A stretch of 64,000 nt of DNA, taken from contig CM076958.1 of NCBI GenBank assembly GCA_039566865.1, positions 1,116,001-1,180,000 of the forward strand. Direction: 5' to 3'. This document shows, in pieces, positions 51,266 to 61,300 of the stretch (its first letter is position 1; each line of letters opens with the position of its first letter). The DNA comes from Aurelia coerulea. Its lineage: Eukaryota; Cnidaria; Scyphozoa; Semaeostomeae; Ulmaridae. The position numbers were made by a program, and so were the translations under genes. The notes under the pieces are model-generated. The model saw only the letters and a program-made list of their open reading frames with translations. It made no database searches and was not told the origin of the DNA.

Positions 51266-51919
51266 GTGACTATGAAGACAGTGCGAAACTAAAAGACAAG
51301 GGCATTGATATAAAACTAGATACATCTGCTCAAAATCCAAGAATGACAAATTTCTTTATTTTTATAACCTGATGATAAAACAGTAATAGTTGATGATGGC
51401 AATTAGTTCGTGGGGGATGGGGGGGGGGCGTAACCTTCAAAAGTAGACTGTCACAAAACGTTGCCATTTGGCAATTTGCATTAGGGGTAGACTTGCCCCA
51501 AGTCTATCTCTTCAGTCCGTCTTACCGTTCCCTTACGGTAGTTGCTGGATCCGCCATTTCCTGGATCCGCCAGCTCTAGTCTACATTAAGGGTAACCTTC
51601 AAAAGTATATTGTGAAATAAAGGAGCCATTCATCTCAACGTCATGTCAGATTAGAACAGCTATAGCCTAAAGGGTTTGGTGCAGGTTAAAAGCTTGCACT
51701 TGCAATGAGCAACAAAATCGAAACAAATCTCAATGAAAATCGAAGTTGCAGGTACGCACCGTGAGCGATAGATTGCCAAAGGAACAATGTTGTGTTTCTT
51801 TGCGTCTTGAGTGTTTCCTCCTGTGACAAGTAAACTTTGAGCTCCCTATTTGCCATCTTGAAATCATGAAACATTTATGGAGAGCTCTTTCAACACAAGA
51901 TTTCTAGCCACCCGCACTT

Positions 51920-51925
51920 TTTATT
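51920..51925 (-). promoter_or_regulatory. ACTR3: Possible Arp3 polyadenylation signal
   Basis: AATAAA on the minus strand about 350 bases after the Arp3 stop codon. Placement is reasonable, but other A-rich hexamers exist and there is no transcript evidence. Confidence 0.35.
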
Positions 51926-52277
51926 CCCTTACCGTCGAATCTTTTATGACAGAGCCAGAGTACCCTAGCATGGCTGTCCGTCGAGAAAATTTTTGAACAT
52001 TCAGAAACCAGGACACAGTTACCTTCAAGCTATTTTGTCATTAATGCTACTAGTCCGATTCTATATCATCAAAAGTTTCTTCTTTTCAAATCTATCCTAT
52101 GGGCTCTCATGACAGCTAAGCGAATTAACTGCACGCAAAACCGACATCAAAGCCCTATGTATCCCATTTAGGACCCGGTTACAAACATTTTGATCTTTGA
52201 AATTTGTCACATGTAGTAAATCAGAAGGGTATTAATCGTAGACGGTTAAAGTTACTTGATTGCATTAATTGATTCAT

Positions 52278-52373
52278 CTATGACATGGTTCCAAATACTG
52301 GATTGTGTCTTGCAATGCTTGGGCCGCATTCATCGTATTGTGCCTTCGTGTGACAGACTGTGTAGAACTCGGG
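52278..52373 (-). CDS. ACTR3: Arp3 terminal exon, about residues 388-418 and stop
   Basis: [20 protein letters not shown] then [11 protein letters not shown] and TAG. C-terminus typical of Arp3. Confidence 0.97.
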   Translation of the reverse strand, partial: PEFYTVCHTKAQYDECGPSIARHNPVFGTMS

Positions 52374-55300
52374 CTGAAAAAACAAAACACAGCATATATG
52401 GGAAGAATAAGGTCAAAATCTTTAAATCCGTGTAAAAAGGTGGGTGTAAAATTCTATGACCTATTTCTTGGAATTGAATGGCTGAAAGAAACTCCAGCTA
52501 TCTTTGTATAACTCTACCACTGGATTTTTCAAAAATATTTTCTATTTTCCGAATTCCTATTTTCTATTTTCTCTCCACCAGTAATTCAAAAAAAAAAACA
52601 AAGCCGCAAAACGCTTCTCTGAAACCCAGGTAGCTAACTAGCTCTTTGCGCATTCCAAAAATTGTTTTTTAAGAGCAAACATGAGCATATATCAAAAGAA
52701 GAAGGATATATTTACACATCTACCTCTCGGGCATTTAATTTCTTTGGTTCAAAAGCCCATTGGGAGGCAATTCAATTCTCTTATTTTTTGGGTGTAATGA
52801 AAACACTTACTTACTGCTCAGCTTCTGAACCAAACGAATAAAATTCCTGAGGTAGATGCGCAGATATATCCTTCTTCTCTTGATATATGCTCATGTTTGC
52901 TCTTAAAAACAATTTCTGGAATACACAACAAGCGCGCTAGTTACCTGGGTTTCAGAAAAACATCTGCAGTTTTGCTCGTTTTGAATTACTGGTCGAGGGG
53001 ACTTCCTCTGTCGGCAATCGCTAATAGCTTTGAATTCAGATGTCAACAAAAGCAACTCATGCTATTATGTTACAAAATCCGTCCTTGCTATAGTTCCATA
53101 TTTTCCGAAATTGAATTTTACATCAAAGAGAAACAAAGCCTCAATTATTTTGTGGTTAGTTTCGTTTTTCCAAACCGAGAAAGACGTTTCAACTGTCACG
53201 TAACTTACCGTTGATGCTAACATACTGCCACCAAACCAAACCGCATACCTCTGCATTGAATGTGTGATCACTGCAACATCGATTGGCTTTGGCTGTAACG
53301 AAAATTTGAACCATTTAATATCAACGATAATATCTACTTGAGAGTGAGACTAGAAATTCCCCTCGATTTATCACTTTAAATGGAACCGGCTTCCAATAAT
53401 AAGGCCAAGAAAAAATCCTACGTACAGTAAAAACCCGCATATAAGAACGACGCACTTATAAGAACCTAAGGCCTAAAATGTTCTGCTTTCACCCCATTAC
53501 AGAAGAACCTATTCATCCTGAAATTCAAGGAAGGTTCTTATCTTTAAAACAGTTAAATGTGAACTACTGGTTGGTGATACAATGTTTTAAGAAATTTAGC
53601 CAAATACTTAAGTAGATACAAGCATATGTAAAACAATTATAGCCTCTGAAGATATTAACGAACTTGCCGAGATGATGCAGGAGGAGCTACAGAACATTTC
53701 TGAGTGGATGAGGGTCAATAAATTAAGTGCCAATCCAAAAAAGACTGAGTTTATGCTTATCGGCCATCCACGTAGAATTAACAAAATTGAACCTCTGGCT
53801 CCATTGAAACTTAATGGCACAGAAATAAAACGAGTGACAAAAACTAAATCACTAGGGGTTATTGTGGACGAGAATCTAAGTTGGAAGGAACACTTCAAAT
53901 CCTTGAAAGGTAAAGTAGCAAGTGGTTTGTCTGCACTGAAAAAACTTAAAAACGTTCTTCCGCAATCTAAGCTATGTGAGGTTTACCATGCGCTGGTTGA
54001 AAGTCACCTCCGATATGGGAATGTTATCTGGGGTAGCCTGCCCAACACGAAGCTGCAAACGCTTCAGCGTCTACAGAACAGGGCCTTCTCAATTATTCAA
54101 AATGCTAGAATAAAGGACCCCTGGATCAATAATGGACTGAACGTTGATCAAATCATCTATTTTGACAGATCTATCATGACACACAAAATAGTCAACAAGC
54201 AGTGCCCTGAGAGCCTCTGGAACAAGTATAGTCAGAGGAATGAAATTTCTAGGTATAACACAAGAAACAATAGAAATCTCGACATCCCAAAGTTTAAACT
54301 TGAGTGTACAAAAAAAAGTTTCCACCTTTCCGGGCTTAAAGCTTGGAATGAAATACCAATCGAAATAAGGGAAATCCCCTCACTCTATCAGTTTAAAAGA
54401 AAATTGAAAACGCATTTAAAGAGCTCTGTAAACCCTAACTAAAACACGACTCCCAGGAAGATCAGATCTAAGCCTGGATCCAATCCTAGCTAATACCAAA
54501 TTTTAAATTTTGTTTTTCATTTTTCATTTAAAACAAACTTGTAACTTTTGTAGTTTAATTTTTTACTGATGGGATATCGTGTAAAAATATGAATTAATAA
54601 AAAAAAAATCCTTGTATGAATGGATTTGATATAGATAAGGCCAGGTAGATATGAATTTTCTTTATAAAATTGTGTCATGATAGTGAGAATGTGAAAAACT
54701 TGTTTTCTTATATTTGGCCTAAATTCCCAAAGATATGTAATTAATTCTTTGATAAGAACCTATTTAAGAACCTTGCATCCTGTTTTCAAGAATAGTATCA
54801 TGTGCATAAGAACCTAAACAGGGTGATTTCAAAATGTAAGGTTCTTATATGCGGTTTTTACTGTATAACGTTCGTGACATCTTGGGTATCAGGCTTTTAA
54901 CGAAGCCTCGGGTTGAATTCAGTGCTTTGAATGGGCATAGATTCAAAGATAACTTCGCTAGTTTAAGTCCAATGTGTATCTGCAGCATTGGTAAAGAGGA
55001 TAATGAGCATTTCTCCTGCACAGCCTTCTATACATCATATTGCAGCAAGATCTCTGTGAGCAGCTTTCATATATTGTTGGATTCAATTTTGGTGATATTA
55101 ATCCGAAAGAACTATATCCTTTACTTTTGTTTGGTGATAAAATTTGGGCACAGTTGCAAACAGAATCATATTAGAAGCAACTGTTTTCTTTATTGAAGCC
55201 TCGGCAAGGTTCAATTAATGTTGATAAATAAAAAACATGGCTAAGATAAACTGCTTGTCGGCAAACTTTAATTTGAAAATGCCAAGATGAGGGTTAATTT

Positions 55301-58300
55301 GGAATTTGATCATTTGCTGTGGTAAAGATCTAAAACATTAAGACCTATATTATTATTATTCCTATTTAGGTCGCATTACTGTTAGATATCGGATTTTAGA
55401 AAATACAGGAACAATTAAAGTTTTTAAAAGTATTGATTAATTTGATCTTATGATGGAGTATTTTACTGAATAGGTTAGCAGTTTTAAGTAAATTTCTTTC
55501 TTAACCCTATGTAAATTAGCTATATCCTGGACTCTAATTTTATGTTAAATAGTTATATTGTTAAGCGCCTATGAGCCCTGGGGATATATGGCGCTATAGA
55601 AGGGGCTATATTTTTATATTATAACATGTCTTAAATTTCTCTTTTCATTTTAAAATATTCTCCTCACCTTGATTCTTCCTCCGCTTAGCTGTTCACTCTG
55701 CTTCAACCTTGCATCCACAACACGTTTAACATCTCTTTGTAACCTCCTTCCGAAATCTCTGAACATAGTTGAGCCACCAGACAACACAATATTCTAAAAT
55801 AAACAAAGAAAGTATTCCAGTATTCCAGGCACTCTTTCCCTCAATCGAGAAGCTAAGATTGCTTTCATCATATCAATCTAAAATGTTAAAACAACAGAAA
55901 ATATATACAAGACGATACAAAAGGAAGCATGATAATACATTGAAACCCTGCAGCCCTGCAACCCTGCACCCTGCATTAAACATAGAATACTTACATGAAA
56001 ATCTTACAGATTACAACATAAACTACAAACTACCAAAAAGGAAGATGACACAGAGGTATAGGAGATTTCTCTTGATATGTACATTTTACCACACTATTGA
56101 TCTTTTGCACAGTTGTTTTAGGGCCAACACCAAAACTAATTTGACAGATATGTTGCAAAATTTAGAAACACCTTGGAAATGGTGCCGATTTGTGTTCGTA
56201 CGAGTACCCTAACTTTGAAGAGTAATCTCAAATCACAACATGCCGATAAAATCCAATTTTAATCTTTTATTGCCTTTTAAATAACCTTTTTATGGCTTTC
56301 ATGATGAATCAAATGAAACTTTTGGCCAAAACCAACGATATGGTAAAAAACTAACTTGCTAAAAACATGGATCGTTATCACTATGATTTCATCATAACTC
56401 TCCAGCAGGAATAAAGAAACAATTCTGATATAACTCCAGCTTTTTATGCAATCGTATTATATCGTATTACCTTTTAGTTACTCTACAAAGAAGTATCCAT
56501 CGGGCGATAATTTTATGCAATTTAGAGAAATCTAACAAATTGCCGAATGTGCACAAGAGTGATAGAAGAGCAAATGCAGATTACTCGAAACTTTGGAATA
56601 TAACTATATCGGGTGAGTCAATAAAAAGAATCCCCGTTTGAAAGGTCACAGCTCCCCTCCCTGGATATCAAGACGATGATATCGGCAAACATATTGTTTA
56701 AAGGTAGACATGCTCAAATCAATTTTAAAATTTACCTAACTGAAATCGACCACTCCGTTCTGAACTTATGAAGGATTTTCTCGAGAAAGCCTCTTCAAGA
56801 AACCTTCAAAACGTGCCCAAAATCAAGAACAAATTTCCCTAACATTTCGGCCTTACACGGGTCTTACAACAAAGACTTCTGCACGCTTTAACACGCGCTA
56901 TCCTCTTGGGAGGATGAACGAGTCTTCCCCCTGGTATCAATAACCTATTCAGGGGGAATACATTTTCCCAAGAGGACAAAATACATGGATACATGTGAGT
57001 GTCATCATTCTTAGGAAGGAAAACCAAGGAAAGTTTGCTCGTCTTTGCAGGTTTTTGGAAGGGGCTTTTTGCAGAAAATCTCCCATATCCACGGGAAGAA
57101 ACGGCCGATTAAAGCCGGGTAAATTACTGAGCATAATTTAACATATTGGTAATAACACAAGACAGTTTTCAATATTATTGCTTTGATATTCAGGCAGTAG
57201 TGGCCTTCCAAACGGGGATTCTTTTTTCTTGACTCACCCGGTATGAAAGAAAATATCGTTCGATCCGAGCTCTTTTGCAGAAAAGTTAGGTCAATTTGCA
57301 GGATCACTACCATACCAAATTTTGACGATATCATAAAAATTGGAGATCTTTTTCCGTCACCTGGAGATGAGCAATGAAGGAGTGTTGGCACAAAAAGATT
57401 GAATCTCTTGAAGGTACTCACAATAAAAAAAAAAGAATTGAGACGAACCTTGTAGAGTGGCCTTCGGACATCAATAGGTGTATTCTGAATGACAACATCA
57501 ACAGCCTCTGATATTGATGTAGTAAAGTCTGGATTTGAAAACTAAAATAAACAAGAAACAGTCTATAAGGACAGGGTTATTTATTACGACAGAGGGTTGT
57601 TTTGTAGTATCTTTATAGAACACCTCAACAATGATTTAAATCTCTTCTAGTTTTTTTTAAAGGGGCTCAGTCGTCAAACAGTAAACAAATCCGTAAATTC
57701 GCACGTGTCGGGGATTATCCATTGTTCATCCATTGTTCTCTGCAGTTTGTTTGGTGGCTTCACCCAAGCCACAAAAAAGTGACCGTTAGAAATCCACTTA
57801 TATCCGAGCAATCGTAGAAGATATGAATGTTTGGTTTGTTCCTTAGTGGAGTACAAGGATTAATGCCCAAACAGCAACTTTCATTTTGAAAAAAATACGA
57901 AAATCCTGTGTGATATCACCTTTCAAAAAACTGCAAAAATCATCGTTTTGTTTACATTTTGACGACTGAGCCCCTTTAAGTTGTGACGTTATCAAATTGC
58001 TAAAATCGCGAACGACAAGAGCCACAAATTGTGTTTAAAAGCTACCATCTTGTAACCATTCAACAATTGACTATCCCTTGCACTGGTCCTACTGGTTCTT
58101 TTAAATCAGTTTAGAATTTTGGGTGTTTTTAATGTTTCTCAAAGCATTAAATACCTCCCCTTGTTCATCCTTTCATAAAACATAAAGATACTGTAATTCA
58201 AAAAAGAAAAACAACGATGTCAAAAATGCTCTCTTCATCATGGCAAATTACGAAAGTTCCCTTCAAACAATTCTGTTGAAAGAAAGGGTAATAACATTTT

Positions 58301-61300
58301 ACACATCTAATTCTGCAAAGATTTGACGCCTATGCTTACTGGAATTAAACTGTTGTCCCCAGAAGCATCTCTTAATAGCACTGCGTTGCATGTTTCGATA
58401 ATTTCTCCTTTTTAGTCTATCAGTTCTCTGAAATAAGAAATCATTATCTGATGCCAACAGATAAGCAATCTCACCTCAGGATGGAAGAAGATTTCTGGAC
58501 CCAAAAATCGTTCATAACCAACGTCAACTTGGAATTGCTAGGATAAACATAGTAAAAATAAAGTTGATAACGACCAAAAACATTCTCTACCTCCTTCACT
58601 ACAATACGTTTCCAACTATGTAAATACTACAATATACTGCTGCAAGGAAAGACATATAACTACACCGTGAGATTTATCAGGTTTTTCTGTGCTGGTGGTC
58701 TGGTGAAAGGCTTTTGGCCTATGATCACGCACTTTTGTCTGTGAGGTGCATGAAGGGAATCAACATAATTAAAAGCTGGCCCGGGCCAAGTTAAAAATAC
58801 AGTCTATTGGTAACTTTAACACCTGCCATTTCACTGTGTAGCTAAAGAAACAATCGGTGCATAGGCGCTTTCTATTGATTGATTTGATTTCAAATATGTA
58901 GGAGGGTAGCCCTTCAGCAAGTGCTGATTTTCGAAGGGCCCTCCAAATTATAACCTTTCTATAGCCTTTTCATAGCAGCCACTCGATATAGCCATGTCTA
59001 TTCCCTTTAAAAATGGCATCTCCAATTGTATATGTTCCAATGACACTCCAAACCAGTATGACAAAATGGGTTGAATACGTTTCGCATAAAATTCGGAACA
59101 GACACAAGTATGCAAAACGTACCTTTTTGTTGATGCTATTGACACCTTCATATTGTTTAATCCATTTTGCTGGGTCAGAATCGTATTTGTTAAATTCTTT
59201 GGCGATGTCTGGACAAGTGTAGCAGAATCGTTCCTATGAAGGAATCAAATTAACTGTAATTTCCAAAATAAATCTCTTAACGTGACAAGGCTTATGTCAG
59301 TTATTCAACTTATCATATTTGAAAAGGTCAAACTACAGGACAACAGTACTAAATACAAGTGTTTTCTAAACTTATTTAGGTGTTTATCAATGTGCCCTTA
59401 CATGCTAACAAAACGTATCAATCAACATTTCAAATATCATTGTTTCCTGAAGGAACTCGTATCAAGAAGGGTTGTGTTTTTTCTGAAACATCCTGCATAA
59501 AGCCTAAATTCCAAAAATCGCGAATTTTCATTTTACTACGTGCAGGGAATTTTGGTGGTAAGGAAATTTGGGAGATCAGGAAATTTGCGAGGGGAGTAAA
59601 ACAATGGTTCAAATACCTTGATAGCTTTAGCCGTCTCTAATGACTGCTCCACAGGGATCCCAGTTTCTCTTTCTCTCAAGAGTTGTTGAATGAAATATGT
59701 GATATCCCGACCTGCAATTGGAATGTGCTTGATGCAGCTACCGATGACGTACCCTTCAGCCTACAAACCAAATTCATAAACAAATATAGCAAACTATGTT
59801 TTATGATAAAAGAATACTGAATACAAATTGGATTCAGTTCAGTTTAGAACAATTGCCAAGGCTTTGCATTGAGGATCGTTCCAAATTCTTTCAAAGGTGT
59901 GATGATAAATTATATCTAGGGTAATAAAATGTTGTTAAATTTACATCGAAAGAGAAAATCTTCTGTGAAGCATTTCTGTTGTCATGATAAATAACAATAC
60001 ATTAAAACTTTTATAGCGCGAAACCAAGTAAAAAGCTTATTTATCTTTGGCGCTTTACAATATCTTGTGTCCATTGTCCCATGTATCCATAAGTATCTAT
60101 AATATTTCATAAGGTATTAAAAGCAAGTTTAAAATAAAGTGTTTCAAGACGCTTTCTAAAAAGATAAACAGTTTCCGAAGTCCTGACTTCTGATGGAAGA
60201 GAGTTCCAAAGTCTAGGTGCACACACTGAAAAGGCTCTGTCATCGCAAGACTTCAGGTGAGATCGTTGTATACTCAGATTGATACCATTGACAGAGCGTG
60301 GTGAATACTTTGACTGTTTTGACTCAATAAAAAGAGGCAAATCATAGAGGCAAATGATGATTCACTTACCACGGGGATAACATGAGTAACACCATCTCCA
60401 GAATCAATAACTGTACCAGTCAAAGTTCTTTCACCAACTTGTCGAGAAGTCCAAGAAGCAGCCAAAGCTAATACAGCCTAAAATTGATGAATTTTTCTTA
60501 TGAAGTACCAATAAATGAAAATGGGGAACATATGTTTGAAAGTATTTTTAAATGCTATCAAGATTTTAATTGCTGAAATAATTCATGTGATTTTCAGTAA
60601 ATAAGCAAATTAACGAAATCAAACTCAACCAAAATATTGTCTTTGCTTGAAACAATCACAGTCACAAAGGGCTACCAAAGAAGTACACAGCATAGGGGCA
60701 GCAGGGGCAGTTGCCCCCTAAAATTTCTCAAAATACAATATGGAAAGGTGGAAATTATAGAGGTTTTGGTCACCCGTGGGGAAATTTTCTTTCATTCCCC
60801 CCCCCCCCGGGAAATTGTGAGTTGTCTGCAGCCATGAGGGCTACCAAAGAATTCTCTGCTACAAACACAGACTTTTGGTCTGATGATGGGAAAGGTTACA
60901 AAACATCTTTTGTACAAACAATGATAACAAGAACCAATTCTATTTGAGCATTCCATTACAACCACAATCGAAACAATACACAAGAAACCAAATAACTCCA
61001 AATGATAAAATGTATAAATTACCTGCACAGCAATGTATAATCCAGGAACATTGAAAGATTCGAACATGATCTCTGCAAGGAAGCAAATTCAATTGTTATG
61101 CTGCGGTCCTCCAAATCTTCAAAGTCCTGCATACTAGGTGAATAATAACTTTTCCATTTTCAAGGCCTATATACATCTATCTGATCTAACTAATAAATGA
61201 GTAGTTCAATAGTGAATATATTCAGGGACGCCGGAGCGATGGTAGGGCAAGGGGGGCGATTAGGAACGTAAGGGCAATCGAGACCAAAGGCGAGCAAAGC

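Larger units (their letters stand above)
39228..52277. other. Intergenic region between the RhoGEF start and the Arp3 stop
   Basis: About 13 kb without a recognisable coding exon on either strand. Holds the 40-kb AAGTTTCTTA array, tandem arrays at 41.0-41.6 and 45.0-45.6 kb, and MITE families A, G, I and J. Frames at 43575-43916, 47033-47332 and 48418-48783 are unmatched and look non-coding. It should contain the RhoGEF promoter and Arp3 3' UTR. Confidence 0.7.

Noticed and set aside
55769..56212. 147-codon plus-strand frame
   Set aside because: Overlaps the antisense of an Arp3 exon and intron and shows no domain; probably chance.
58475..58537. Suspected one-base frameshift in an Arp3 exon
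   Set aside because: Recounting the C run at about 58500-58502 gave three Cs and 63 bases, so the exon is in frame.
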